Origin: Chitinophaga skermanii
GTDB lineage: Bacteria; Bacteroidota; Bacteroidia; Chitinophagales; Chitinophagaceae
Length of the DNA stretch: 64,000 nt
Assembly: GCF_003259335.1 (NCBI RefSeq)
Contig: NZ_QLLL01000001.1
Location: 936,345-1,000,344 of the forward strand
Direction of reading: 5' to 3'
In this document: one piece after another, positions 33,767-43,025 of the stretch
How the letters are laid out: every line of letters starts with the position of its first letter
Position numbering within the stretch: the stretch's first letter is position 1
Notes under the pieces: generated by a model
What the model was told of the DNA's origin: nothing
Database searches by the model: none
The model's input: only the letters and a program-made list of their open reading frames with translations
Position numbers and translations under genes: made by a program

Positions 33767-34555
33767 ATGGCAATCGATTTTTTTGCAAAAGATGTATTGT
33801 ATAGAACATCACTACCCAAGGAAGTAAATAAGAGTTCCGTGTTAGGTGGAACTATTGACGATTCTGGATCTGTAAGCGGCGTTGAACTACGTTTACTACC
33901 ACCGTTTATTAAAGATAATAATACACCTGCATTCCTTGGTTTTCCAGGGAAAGCTAGTTTGTATTGTTTAGTTATTGTGGTCGGTGATGCCGATAACCAG
34001 TTAGCTGGTGGTATCGATTTACAAGGTTTTCCTCGTATTGGTGACCATGAAGCTTTACCCATTAATAAAACAATTTACTATTGGCAAGCGCCTTCCAAAA
34101 AAGCAAAAAGTCCTACGCAGCTTCACGCCTTTTGTTCAGTTATGAAGTCTAAAAAAGGCTTGCGCGAAGCAGGAGAAATCATGGCGAAAGTAAAATCAGA
34201 TCCCGATTATAAATCTATTACCAGTCAACTCGCTACAATGGCTTCCAAAGCAACACCAGTAACAGCTGCTTTAGATTTAATCACGAGTATTACAAAGGTG
34301 GTAGGTACTCATTTACAAGGTGTAGAAGATAAGCCTTTAGGTACTATCATAAATAGTTATACTGTGTTGCATGGCGACTTTGATACACTTGGTATTAATA
34401 AGCATCGATACAGTACACCCAAAGTTGATTTTGAAATGGAACTAACAGTACGTGATACGAAGAGGGATCCGAATAGAAATGGTTCTGTATTAGGTGGCAA
34501 ACCTAGTGCTGGGGAGGAAGAAGATGAGGTACAAGTGCTCTTACCAGGTTTTTAA
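33767..34555 (+). CDS. uncharacterised protein of the CHAT/MBL operon
   Basis: 262 aa, no signal peptide or membrane helix. I do not recognise the family. The first 110 residues look beta-rich (VELRLLPPFIKD, ASLYCLVIVVGD). A helical region with AGEIMAKVKSDPDYKSIT follows at about 130-180, then another beta stretch (INSYTVLHGDFD, VDFEMELTVRD) and an acidic disordered tail. The gene is 17 bp after the amidohydrolase and 2 bp before the CHAT-like gene, so it is surely part of the same unit. It could be a binding partner or adaptor. Confidence 0.7.
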   Translation: MAIDFFAKDVLYRTSLPKEVNKSSVLGGTIDDSGSVSGVELRLLPPFIKDNNTPAFLGFPGKASLYCLVIVVGDADNQLAGGIDLQGFPRIGDHEALPINKTIYYWQAPSKKAKSPTQLHAFCSVMKSKKGLREAGEIMAKVKSDPDYKSITSQLATMASKATPVTAALDLITSITKVVGTHLQGVEDKPLGTIINSYTVLHGDFDTLGINKHRYSTPKVDFEMELTVRDTKRDPNRNGSVLGGKPSAGEEEDEVQVLLPGF

Positions 34556-34557
34556 AT

Positions 34558-37257
34558 ATGCGATCTATAAATCCGATACTTATGAGCTTTAAGAAAATCA
34601 ATATTCCCAATGCAGCCAATACAGGTTGGGAATGGCCGGTGAAAACAGGTGTAATTGATCTTAGTAAAGATGGAATTGTTGCGGTGGCCACTGACCCAAA
34701 TATCATACAATATGCTGATGTAGCTAGCTTAGGAGCACAACAAGTGTATAATTGGAATGTGTTGTTGTTTGATGGAATAGAAGAAGCACGTCACTTTTTT
34801 GATCATTCTAAGTATTTAACTCAACTGAATACTTCAGTTATTATCATTATTGAAAAAGAATCCTTTTTCATAAGAAAGGACTGGGGAGCCATTGATAAAT
34901 TATCGAAGAACTGGACAAGCCTAGTAGATGCCGGTGGTTTGTATTATGTACAAACTGCATTGAAATTGGAAACCTGGTATGCAAGGTTCATGCTCGAACT
35001 TTCATTAAACAAAGGTGTAGAAGAAGCGATGGCTTCCTTTAAGGGCGCTAATGTGAATGTAAGAGCATATGTTGCCAATGATTTAAACGATAGAACTAAA
35101 CTTTCTTATTTCGCAGTAGACCTCGGTCAAAAGCTCATTAAAGTTCATAAAACGGGTCCATTTATTCCGATTAATATTGAATTGCCGGGAAAGGGTTTGG
35201 TAAATATGAATCTACAAGACATTGGGAATTATCTTCAATCAAACGGAGAATCTTATCAAATAGAGGATGGTAAAGTGTTTGCAAAAGTTGTATCCACAAT
35301 TAGCACAAAGTTAAAGCGAATCGGGTTTCAGCTACCTAGTACAGCAGATGGTGAAATTGAACTACCTAATTATATACCGGAAGAAACGCCGGAAACAAAG
35401 CCTCCAGTAATTGACGACTTAGATGATCTTGTAATAACACCAGGTGATGAGGATTCAGATGAAAGAGATAATGATGATTTACCTTTTGAGATAGATGGTG
35501 ATGATGATGATGTGTTTGGGAAAAGTAGTGGAAGAGGGCAGACTGTACCACCTACCTCTTTGCCTTCTACGCCCCGCGGAAATAATGGTGGAAAAACACC
35601 GGTTCCACCAACAGGACCTGCTGCTCCCCGTTATTTGCGCGTTGCGATATTCGACGAAAATGGTAATCCAATTGAAGATCATCTATTGGCAGGGAATGCA
35701 TTTCAAATGAAAATTAGCATAGGCGTTGATTCTCCTTTATGGACAAGAACAAATAATCAAATCCGTGAAGAGCAACTGTTTACCGATCTTACTATTAATA
35801 GAGTGAATATCGATCTTGTAATAGATGTTTTAGCCGAAAAGAAAAAGTATAATCGCCGTATCCTTCTGCCTCGCTCAGGCGATAGTACCATTGCATTACT
35901 AGATTGTATCGCTGCTAATGAAGCTGGTGTTTTTGAGGCTGATATATATGCTTACCATAAAACTCGTTTACTGCAAAAGGTAAAGTACCGTGTTGCTATT
36001 ACTACGCCTGGGGAAGTAGTTGAATTGGAGAAACCTGTATTGGTAACACAAATCATACTAAACGAAGATTTGAACCAGTTGGAGAATAGAACAGATTTTA
36101 CCACTAGTATTTATATAGATGCCAAAGGGAGTGATGATACGGTATTACCTGCTATGCATAATAACAAATACATAGAATTAAGGTATGCCTCCAGTATTGA
36201 AAAACTGGTAGAGAAAATGAAAGATACCATAGAAAAAGGTGCCTTATTTCAAGACCAAACTGCTTTAAATTCGGAAGACAATATTAAGTTGCTTATCAAA
36301 CTTGCTAACCAAGGTTACATGCTCTATACCAATTTCTTAAATGAAGTAAAGATAAGTGGGCCTATTCAATTGCTAAGCAACCAAAATGAGTATTTACCAA
36401 TCGACTTAGCTTATACATTTAAAGCACCATTAGAAGATGCTACATTGTGTGAGTATGCAGAAGAAGCGCTCATGAAAGGTACTACTTGCCAGTGTGTAAC
36501 CAAGAATGTAGATCATAAAAAAGTGGTTTGCCCAACAGGTTTCTGGGGATTGCGCTATATAGTAGAGCGGCATCAATTTCCTACGAATGTAAAAGGTGGT
36601 GAGGAAGATTTTAAACTGACATTTTCACCGTCTACTTCAAAAGGCACACTAGAAGTACTTAATAGAACATTATACGCCTGCACAAGTAAAGTAAATAATG
36701 TAGAGCCAGGTAGCTATGATAAAATGAAAAAGGCTCTTCATGATAGAGCTCCGGTAACACCAAGAGAGGCTACCGGTTGGGCTAATTGGTTACTGGAAAT
36801 TCCACAAGTCAACCCCGATACGCTTATACTCGTCGTTCATATTGAAGAGAACGATGATGTAGGTGTACAACAACTAGAAATCGCAAACCAAGATTTCCTC
36901 ACACAAACCCAATTCGATGAAAGCTATTTAAATGTAGCAGCCAATAAGCAGCCACCTTTTGTTGTATTAATTGGTTGCGAATCCACTGATACCAACGCTT
37001 ACTTATTCGATACGGTTAGTTTTATTCAACGTAAAGGCGCCGCCATTGTCTTATCCAATTTCACCAAAATAAAAGGGGAAGTAGCCACGGCTATCGTGAT
37101 TGAGTTAGTGACAATATTGAGAGATGAAGCAGGGAAGGAACTCCGTTTCGGTGAAGTTGTACTTCGCTTACGTCAGCGCCTATTAGCGAAAGGTATGATG
37201 ATGAGTTTAACACTATTAGCACACGGCGACGCCGACTGGAAAATTAAAGTAGCATAA
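34558..37257 (+). CDS. large protein with C-terminal CHAT-like caspase-fold domain
   Basis: 899 aa. Residues 1-270 are a beta/alpha region of unknown type. Residues about 275-365 are an acidic, Pro/Gly-rich linker (DDLDDL, DGDDDDVFG). About 365-500 form a probable Ig-like beta-sandwich starting YLRVAIFDENGNPI. The last 200 residues resemble a CHAT/caspase-like protease: His candidate in DTLILVVHIEEN, Cys candidate in FVVLIGCEST, then IQRKGAAIVLSNFTKIKGE and GEVVLRLRQRLLAKGMMMSL, the post-Cys helix and RL-rich helix of CHAT domains. The canonical HG after the first strand is replaced by HI, so activity needs testing. Between the unknown gene (2 bp) and MBL gene (3 bp). Confidence 0.68.
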   Translation: MRSINPILMSFKKINIPNAANTGWEWPVKTGVIDLSKDGIVAVATDPNIIQYADVASLGAQQVYNWNVLLFDGIEEARHFFDHSKYLTQLNTSVIIIIEKESFFIRKDWGAIDKLSKNWTSLVDAGGLYYVQTALKLETWYARFMLELSLNKGVEEAMASFKGANVNVRAYVANDLNDRTKLSYFAVDLGQKLIKVHKTGPFIPINIELPGKGLVNMNLQDIGNYLQSNGESYQIEDGKVFAKVVSTISTKLKRIGFQLPSTADGEIELPNYIPEETPETKPPVIDDLDDLVITPGDEDSDERDNDDLPFEIDGDDDDVFGKSSGRGQTVPPTSLPSTPRGNNGGKTPVPPTGPAAPRYLRVAIFDENGNPIEDHLLAGNAFQMKISIGVDSPLWTRTNNQIREEQLFTDLTINRVNIDLVIDVLAEKKKYNRRILLPRSGDSTIALLDCIAANEAGVFEADIYAYHKTRLLQKVKYRVAITTPGEVVELEKPVLVTQIILNEDLNQLENRTDFTTSIYIDAKGSDDTVLPAMHNNKYIELRYASSIEKLVEKMKDTIEKGALFQDQTALNSEDNIKLLIKLANQGYMLYTNFLNEVKISGPIQLLSNQNEYLPIDLAYTFKAPLEDATLCEYAEEALMKGTTCQCVTKNVDHKKVVCPTGFWGLRYIVERHQFPTNVKGGEEDFKLTFSPSTSKGTLEVLNRTLYACTSKVNNVEPGSYDKMKKALHDRAPVTPREATGWANWLLEIPQVNPDTLILVVHIEENDDVGVQQLEIANQDFLTQTQFDESYLNVAANKQPPFVVLIGCESTDTNAYLFDTVSFIQRKGAAIVLSNFTKIKGEVATAIVIELVTILRDEAGKELRFGEVVLRLRQRLLAKGMMMSLTLLAHGDADWKIKVA

Positions 37258-37260
37258 AAA

Positions 37261-38316
37261 ATGTACAATATTCACTTACTACCAGCCCTATTCGGCGATG
37301 CCATTTTGATTGAATACGGCACACAAGTCGATCCTAAATATATACTCATCGATGGAGGACCTTATTATGGGTATTCCGGTATGATGGCCGGTTTGAAACG
37401 CGTAGCCCCCAACATAAAAACAATAGAATTACTAATCGTCACGCATACCGATATTGATCACATCGATGGTATTATTACCTTCCTTAACCAATCGCCATTA
37501 CCCATTACAGTAAAACAGATTTGGTTCAATGGTTTTGCTCAAATCAACCAACCTGAAATTCGCGGTAGTATACTAGGTGCTTTGCAAGGAGAATACTTGT
37601 CCAAGTTAATAGCCGATCGCCAACTAGTTCATAATGGAGATTTTGGAGGAAAAGCTGTCGTTATACGTGATCCGAATGCTTTACCGGTTATAAATTGTAG
37701 TGGCTTTACACTAACCTTATTAACGCCTTCCATAAAAGCCTTACAAAAACTCTATGTAGATTGGAAAAAGGAAATTGCGAAGATTGAAGCAAAAGAAACT
37801 GTTGACGCCCGTTGGCAAAAGGAAACACGGTATACTGCAGCACCTTCCGATGTGTTAGGTGGCAGCGGAAGCCCAGATAAGAGCATTGCTAACATTTGCT
37901 CAATTGCTTTTATTGGTACTTATGAAGGAAAATCCTGCCTTTTTGCAGGCGATGCCCCTTCCGATGAGTTGCTTCCAGTTATTCAATTACTTAAAGCACA
38001 GCGTGGCGAACCTCGCTTTACACTAGATGCATGGAAGCTAGCACACCATGGCAGTCAAAGAAGCACTACGCGTAAATTGGCAGAAGCGCTGATGGCTAAA
38101 CATATACTTGTTTCATCTAATGGCAGTATACATCATTTACCCGACGAAGCATGCATTCAAAATGTAGTTGAAACACAGCCGGGTTGTGTATTGTATTTCA
38201 ACTACACATCGGAATATAATACACGTTGGAAAGATCCCGCCTTGCAAGGACAATTGAATTTTGTTGCTCGTTATCCTACGGATGATGGCAAACCTGGGAT
38301 TTCTATTCATTTATAG
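37261..38316 (+). CDS. ComEC-type metallo-beta-lactamase-fold hydrolase
   Basis: 351 aa, cytoplasmic in appearance. The MBL motifs are in order: the first strand with GDAILIEYG and LIDGGPYYGY, then THTDIDHIDG (HxDxDH form, as in ComEC/Rec2-like proteins), a later metal Asp in LFAGDAPSDE, and LAHHGSQRSTT, the HHGS motif of the ComEC group. Relatives act as nucleases or phosphodiesterases on nucleic acids or nucleotides. It is the last gene of the four-gene operon, 3 bp after the CHAT-like gene; MBL and CHAT genes recur together in predicted bacterial conflict systems. No terminator with a strong stem was seen directly after it. Confidence 0.85.
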   Translation: MYNIHLLPALFGDAILIEYGTQVDPKYILIDGGPYYGYSGMMAGLKRVAPNIKTIELLIVTHTDIDHIDGIITFLNQSPLPITVKQIWFNGFAQINQPEIRGSILGALQGEYLSKLIADRQLVHNGDFGGKAVVIRDPNALPVINCSGFTLTLLTPSIKALQKLYVDWKKEIAKIEAKETVDARWQKETRYTAAPSDVLGGSGSPDKSIANICSIAFIGTYEGKSCLFAGDAPSDELLPVIQLLKAQRGEPRFTLDAWKLAHHGSQRSTTRKLAEALMAKHILVSSNGSIHHLPDEACIQNVVETQPGCVLYFNYTSEYNTRWKDPALQGQLNFVARYPTDDGKPGISIHL

Positions 38317-38507
38317 TACTAAGCATAGCAGTTTATTCCTTTACTATAGCTACTAATTTATTCAGTAATTCCATATCCTGGCGTAATTAAGAAATTCTAT
38401 GTGATGGGTTCATGGTTAACATTTTGTACATTTTTAATTGCCCTAAGCGACTAATCCTTGCATCTGATGCAAGTAAATAGGGGGATATTGCAATGGACAG
38501 CAAAGAA

Positions 38508-39293
38508 TTATTTGAAACGTTTACCCCATGATGTTACAAAGAAATTGAAACTTAGATTTAATTGTGCCATTTTCTGGATGTGTTCTTCACTGAGCGCAAC
38601 TCCGCCTAATATTTGGTTGCCTCCATGAAAATCCATGATTACTTGAATGTTTCCATTGGCGGTAGTCACCAAATTGGCGACCCCTTCTTTATCTGTTGCT
38701 ATTAAATCCAGTAACTCGCTTAGCTTTTCTTCTACAGGACCTACTTTTATGCTAGGTGCGATATCAAGCAAACTAAATTTTAATAAATCACCTTTATTTT
38801 GTTTGAAATCTATCGGTAAGGTTGTCATTGCCGCTAAGTGATCACCACTAAGTGTTTTTGATTTTGCACGGAAAACAACCGTATTCCTTGCTTCGGTTCC
38901 AATGTTTACAATCTTCTCATTTGCTTCGTCGATGTATACAGCTAAATAGAAGTGTTCATTTACAACTTTAACATACGCTACTGTTATACCATCTTTTCTA
39001 CTTCTAGAAATTCTCTCAATGGTAGGTAAACCATCATCATAATGCACATCCATAATTTCAAGGTATTGCTGGGTTACACGGAGTGTCTTTAGGTTAAATT
39101 CTTGCTTAATAAGCAATTGTAAGGTTAAATCTGGGATCAAAGTATTATATTTTATAACTAAATATACGTTTTGCATTTTATTTATCATAATCGTACCTGC
39201 TTTGAAAGTATGGAGGTAAGTATGGCGAGTTAACCATATTTCACCAGTTAAGTCATGTATAGCTACAACTAAGCAAGATTCAGCTACATGCAT
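38508..39293 (-). CDS. hypothetical protein
   Basis: Up to 261 aa. The start is uncertain: ATGs at 39293, 39188 and 39176 are all in frame, and MQNVYLVIKYN at 39176 looks like a natural first strand. There is no signal peptide or membrane helix. The sequence is mixed alpha/beta with a central VTVAYVKVVNEHFYLAVYID-like strand pair and a C-terminal HIQKMAQLNLSFNFFVTSWG. I do not recognise the family. It is convergent with the CHAT/MBL operon and divergent from the quinone-reductase-like gene. Confidence 0.65.
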   Translation of the reverse strand: MHVAESCLVVAIHDLTGEIWLTRHTYLHTFKAGTIMINKMQNVYLVIKYNTLIPDLTLQLLIKQEFNLKTLRVTQQYLEIMDVHYDDGLPTIERISRSRKDGITVAYVKVVNEHFYLAVYIDEANEKIVNIGTEARNTVVFRAKSKTLSGDHLAAMTTLPIDFKQNKGDLLKFSLLDIAPSIKVGPVEEKLSELLDLIATDKEGVANLVTTANGNIQVIMDFHGGNQILGGVALSEEHIQKMAQLNLSFNFFVTSWGKRFK

Positions 39294-39337
39294 TCATTAA
39301 TTCTTTGGGAGTTTTGTTAACACTAAAAAGAAGTACA

Positions 39338-40312
39338 ATGAAAGCAGTTAGAATTCATGAATTTGGAGGTGTAGAAGTCTTGCAACTTGAAGAAATAGAA
39401 CACCCAGTTCCCCAAGCCGACGAGATCTTAATTAAAGTATACGCCAGTGGTGTTAATCCTGTCGATTGGGTTATCCGGGAAGGTGGGAACGACTTCTTGA
39501 AACCCATCCTAAAACTACCCTTAACCCTAGGTTGGGATGCAGCAGGTATCGTAGAAACAGTAGGAGCAGCAGTAACAACTTTTAAAAAGGGAGATGAAGT
39601 ATATGGCGTACCTAACTTCCCAGGCAATGGTAGCTATGCTGAATTTGTGGCTGCTAAGGCTAACCAGTTTGCATTAAAGCCCAAAAACATTAGCTTTAAC
39701 GAAGCGGCCGGTGTTCCTTTAGCTGCCATGGTAGCGTGGACCGGTAACTTTGAACTCGGTAAACTGAAAATAGGTCAGCGTATATTCATTCGAGGTGCAT
39801 CTGGTGGTGTTGGCAGTTTTGCTGTACAGTTTGCTAAGGCGAAAGGTGCATATGTAATTGCCTCGGCTTCCACTAGCAATATTGAATTCCTACAACAGCT
39901 TGGTGCCGACGAAGTAATTGACTATAAAACCCAAGCATTTGAAGATTTGTTACGGGATATTGATGTTGTGTTTGATGCCTCCCCACTTCGCGATGAAGGA
40001 GAACGTTTGAAAAACGTGCAAGTATTAAAAGACGGCGGTGTATTGGTTAGTGTAAATATCGATTTCCCCTTTAGTGATGAAGTAAAAGCTGCACTCGATG
40101 CAAAACATGCAACAGGGGAATTGGTAGGAGGGAAAGGAACATTTGTTGCTGCTGAATACCTTAAGGAGATTGCAAATTTGATCGATGAAGGCAACGTAAA
40201 GGTGATTATTAGCAAAATATTCCCACTGGAACAAGTTGCCGAAGCACACAGGGAAAGCGAAAGCTGGCATGTGCGCGGTAAATTAATCATAGAAGTGAGA
40301 AAAGAACAATAA
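39338..40312 (+). CDS. NADP-dependent quinone-oxidoreductase-like MDR enzyme
   Basis: 324 aa from the ATG at 39338 (MKAVRIHEFGGVEVLQLEEI), the normal N-terminus of medium-chain dehydrogenase/reductase enzymes of the quinone-reductase branch; the TTG-type start at 39305 is rejected. The GroES-like part has ASGVNPVDW and GWDAAGIVETVG. The Rossmann part has GASGGVGSFAVQFAKAKG, followed by LGADEVIDY. Zinc-binding Cys residues are lacking, so it is a zinc-free NADPH reductase for quinones or enones. The AraC regulator begins 1 bp after its stop, so both are in one operon. Confidence 0.9.
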   Translation: MKAVRIHEFGGVEVLQLEEIEHPVPQADEILIKVYASGVNPVDWVIREGGNDFLKPILKLPLTLGWDAAGIVETVGAAVTTFKKGDEVYGVPNFPGNGSYAEFVAAKANQFALKPKNISFNEAAGVPLAAMVAWTGNFELGKLKIGQRIFIRGASGGVGSFAVQFAKAKGAYVIASASTSNIEFLQQLGADEVIDYKTQAFEDLLRDIDVVFDASPLRDEGERLKNVQVLKDGGVLVSVNIDFPFSDEVKAALDAKHATGELVGGKGTFVAAEYLKEIANLIDEGNVKVIISKIFPLEQVAEAHRESESWHVRGKLIIEVRKEQ

Positions 40313-40313
40313 A

Positions 40314-41231
40314 ATGACAGGCGAGCGTATACATAGGTTTAAATCAATTAGCGAGTTTCACCGGTTTCGAAACTTGCCCAATCCTCAACACCCATTAATT
40401 AGCGTGGTGAATGTTGAAGATGCGCGCCATTTACATGTTGATGAACCTATGAGTTTAGTGCTCGACTTCTACATGATTGCCCTAAAAAGAACCAATGGCA
40501 AGGTGAAATATGGCCATCAACAATTTGATTTTGATGAAGGCTTGATGTCGTTTATGGCCCCTGGGCAAGTGTTTAGTATTGAACTTGGTGAAAGCGGAGA
40601 ATTATTACAATCAGGGTGGATATTGCTTATTCATCCCGATTTCCTATGGAATATGCCTTTGGCCAAACAAATAAAACAATACGAATTCTTCGATTACTCG
40701 GTAGGTGAAGCCCTGTTCTTGTCTGGTAAAGAAGAAGATACCATAAATAATATCATCATAAATATCCAACAGGAATATCAATCGAATATCGACAATCACA
40801 GTCAGCATGTAATGATTGCCCATATCGAATTATTGCTTACATATGCCGATCGTTTCTATCATCGCCAGTTTATAACCCGTAAGAAATCAAATCACCAACT
40901 CCTCGTTCGTTTCGAAACATTGTTGAATGACTATTTCAAAAACGATGAGTCGCTTCATACTGGTCTGCCAACGGTACAGTATATTTCCGATAATCTCCAC
41001 GTATCTGCCAGTTATTTAAGTCGTGTACTTAAAATGTTAACGGGCCAAAGTACCCAGCAACACATCCAAGAAAAAACCATTGAGAAAGCCAAAGAAAAAT
41101 TAACTACAACCGATATGTCGGTCAGCGAAATTGCTTATGAATTAGGTTTTGAACACCCGCAATCCTTCAGTAAATTATTTAAAGCGAAAACGAATCAATC
41201 ACCTTTGGAATTTAGGCAGGGGTTTAAGTAG
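40314..41231 (+). CDS. AraC-family transcriptional regulator
   Basis: 305 aa. A variable N-terminal domain (LSLVLDFYMIALKRTNGKVK-like region with FMAPGQVFSIEL, cupin-type) is followed by a typical two-HTH AraC domain: ISDNLHVSASYLSRVLKMLT, then SVSEIAYELGFEHPQSFSKL and FKAKTNQSPLEFRQ. It is co-transcribed with the preceding quinone-reductase-like gene, with one base between stop and ATG. This arrangement is common in Bacteroidota, where the regulator controls its own reductase operon in response to a reactive compound (inference). Confidence 0.9.
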   Translation: MTGERIHRFKSISEFHRFRNLPNPQHPLISVVNVEDARHLHVDEPMSLVLDFYMIALKRTNGKVKYGHQQFDFDEGLMSFMAPGQVFSIELGESGELLQSGWILLIHPDFLWNMPLAKQIKQYEFFDYSVGEALFLSGKEEDTINNIIINIQQEYQSNIDNHSQHVMIAHIELLLTYADRFYHRQFITRKKSNHQLLVRFETLLNDYFKNDESLHTGLPTVQYISDNLHVSASYLSRVLKMLTGQSTQQHIQEKTIEKAKEKLTTTDMSVSEIAYELGFEHPQSFSKLFKAKTNQSPLEFRQGFK

Positions 41232-41494
41232 GACAACTTTTAGCAGGGTTGTTAAATTTTCCATTCACCAGCCTTGGGGGAATTTAAATATACTTATTAT
41301 TCTTAGTTAAGAGAATTGGGCTTTATTAGAAGGGACAACTTTCGAACTTAGTCTTATCAGATCTGGAGAAAATAGCTTCATTTCACAATGAGTATATTTA
41401 AATATATGAATATATTTATTTGATTTACAAATGTTTATATTCATTTGAATAGCGTATTCGCGTGTTTTCCTTTTTTTTGGTAATTTTACATGAA

Positions 41495-42163
41495 ATGAAT
41501 ATTAATGATACCAGAAGTAAACTTAAAAATATCATTGACGGAGTTATCATTGAGGGGGCAACGGATAATTGCACAGCAACCAGAAATATCCTATGCTCAA
41601 GCTTTAGCACAAGTACAACGGTTAAGAGAGACTTCGAAAGTAAGTCAATCTCAAAAAAAGAGCAGGTCGAATTCTTAAGGAAATATGCCTCAGAAAACGC
41701 TCTATTAATAGGACAAGCCCCAAGTGAATCTCAATTTCTTGCCAGAGGAGGTGAAGCAAAAGTTTATTTTGAAGAAGAAACAAAAAGTGTCATTAAAATC
41801 AATGATGGAATTTACTACGCTACCTGGCTGGAGTTCTTTAACAGTATAGTAATTCACAATCTCCTTTTCCCCAATACAGCTTATACTTTTCTTGGATTTA
41901 TTGAAATTGAAGATGATTTCTTTGCTGTCTTAAAACAACCATTTGTGACAGCAGGCGATGTAGTTGACTTATCAGATGTTAAGAAATTACTGGCATACAA
42001 TGGTTTTGAAAATACATTAAGAAAAGGACTGCCCACTAATAACTATTATAATAAGGAACTAGGTTTGATACTTGAGGATATACACGACGAGAATGTTATA
42101 GTCAATTCCAATACACTTTTTTTTATTGATACTGTATTCTATACTGCTTTTCAAGAGCAATAA
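41495..42163 (+). CDS. putative polyvalent-protein-type protein kinase
   Basis: 222 aa from the ATG at 41495; the in-frame start at 41462 has no support. An N-terminal region with ATDNCTATRNILCSSFSTST and TVKRDFE is followed by a compact kinase-like fold: ARGGEAKVYFE (glycine-rich start), VIKIND (lysine), LEDIHDENVIV (catalytic loop with His-Asp and Asn) and FFIDTVFY (metal-binding Asp in place of DFG). This is the kinase type found in polyvalent proteins of phages and mobile elements and as stand-alone genes in Bacteroidota. It sits in an AT-rich patch ahead of a tRNA-Asp gene, a typical integration neighbourhood. Confidence 0.72.
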   Translation: MNINDTRSKLKNIIDGVIIEGATDNCTATRNILCSSFSTSTTVKRDFESKSISKKEQVEFLRKYASENALLIGQAPSESQFLARGGEAKVYFEEETKSVIKINDGIYYATWLEFFNSIVIHNLLFPNTAYTFLGFIEIEDDFFAVLKQPFVTAGDVVDLSDVKKLLAYNGFENTLRKGLPTNNYYNKELGLILEDIHDENVIVNSNTLFFIDTVFYTAFQEQ

Positions 42164-42177
42164 TTATTGCCTGTTTT

Positions 42178-42435
42178 TTGGATGCTGATGGATTAACGCC
42201 AAAATTACTACCGCTTACTTTACATAGATTTTTAGTTAGTCAGACAAGCCTGGCTGATAGTCCCATCCTCTCTGTTTATGCCCCTGGTACTATTATATAT
42301 GGATGGGATCTTCGGTTGTATCTGCTCAATGAGATCACAAATCATTTGGATCACTACATATCGGTGTTTGATAAAGAAGATCAATGCTATTATGCTGAGT
42401 ATGGGGATGAATTAAGGAAAGTGTTTGACATTTAA
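42178..42435 (+). pseudogene. short open frame, possible gene remnant
   Basis: About 85 codons with no ATG start (the frame opens near 42130 and the first possible start is TTG). The encoded sequence (GTIIYGWDLRLYLLNEITNH, then an acidic C-terminus) has a protein-like composition but no recognised family. It follows the kinase gene by 14 bp. It may be the 3' end of a gene lost by deletion next to the tRNA, or it may not be expressed. Confidence 0.35.
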
Positions 42436-42584
42436 GAACAAAAGTTAGCCGGTAAAGATATTCCATATTGGAAGGAATTAATACTCTATTGGAGCTCAGT
42501 TGGTCAAACTTTGGATTAAAACCTCTTGGTGACAATGGGGAGATGGTCCAGCCTGATCTTTGTTATGGGAAAAATCGATTCAAC

Positions 42585-42616
42585 AAAAAGCCTTCAGAAT
42601 AATCTGAAGGCTTTTA
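42585..42616 (-). terminator. intrinsic terminator of tRNA-Asp 1
   Basis: AAAAGCCTTCAGA (42586-42598) pairs with TCTGAAGGCTTTT (42603-42615), loop ATAA. On the minus strand the stem is followed by T residues, and it begins 8 bp after the 3' end of the tRNA. Confidence 0.85.
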
Positions 42617-42623
42617 ATTTCTG

Positions 42624-42697
42624 CGGACCGGACGGGACTCGAACCCGCGACCTCCGCCGTGACAGGGCGGCATTCTAACCAACTGAACTACCGATCC
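42624..42697 (-). tRNA. tRNA-Asp (GTC), intact copy
   Basis: 74 nt without encoded CCA. The acceptor stem GGATCGG/CCGGTCC is fully paired (one T-G), discriminator G. The anticodon arm CCGCC-CTGTCAC-GGCGG gives anticodon GTC. The T arm contains GGTTCGAGTCC. This copy is the reference for the two altered copies at the right end of the window. Confidence 0.96.
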
Positions 42698-43025
42698 TCG
42701 ATATACTGTTTCCAGCAATTCGGGACGCGAAGATATAGATTTATCATTCAATAAAACAAATTTAATGCGAGGAAATTGAAAAATAATTTTCAAACTAGCT
42801 GTGGTAAAGGAATGTGGCGGAAAAATAATTCTATTGAGAACGAGAAAATTTTACTTGCAAACTTCGAAAATCCTTTTATATATTTATTCCTCGTTCCACG
42901 ATGTTCCATGTTATCTTTATTTTAAATAGGGGGTTATAGCTTAGTCGATGAATATTTCATGAACAGGATTTATATACTTTTGCGACCAATACAGTGATTT
43001 TTTCCCAACCAAAAGCGTTGTACCA
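42698..43025. other. intergenic region upstream of the sigma-factor gene
   Basis: 328 bp of AT-rich sequence between divergent tRNA-Asp and the sigma factor. It contains the -7 box listed separately and, presumably, the tRNA promoter on the minus strand. No coding sequence or repeat was seen. Confidence 0.6.
42975..42982 (+). promoter_or_regulatory. -7 promoter box for the sigma/FecR/SusCD locus
   Basis: TACTTTTG, exact TAnnTTTG, 43 bp before the sigma-factor ATG. The region 19-21 bp upstream has only a weak -33 (ATTTC). Confidence 0.5.
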
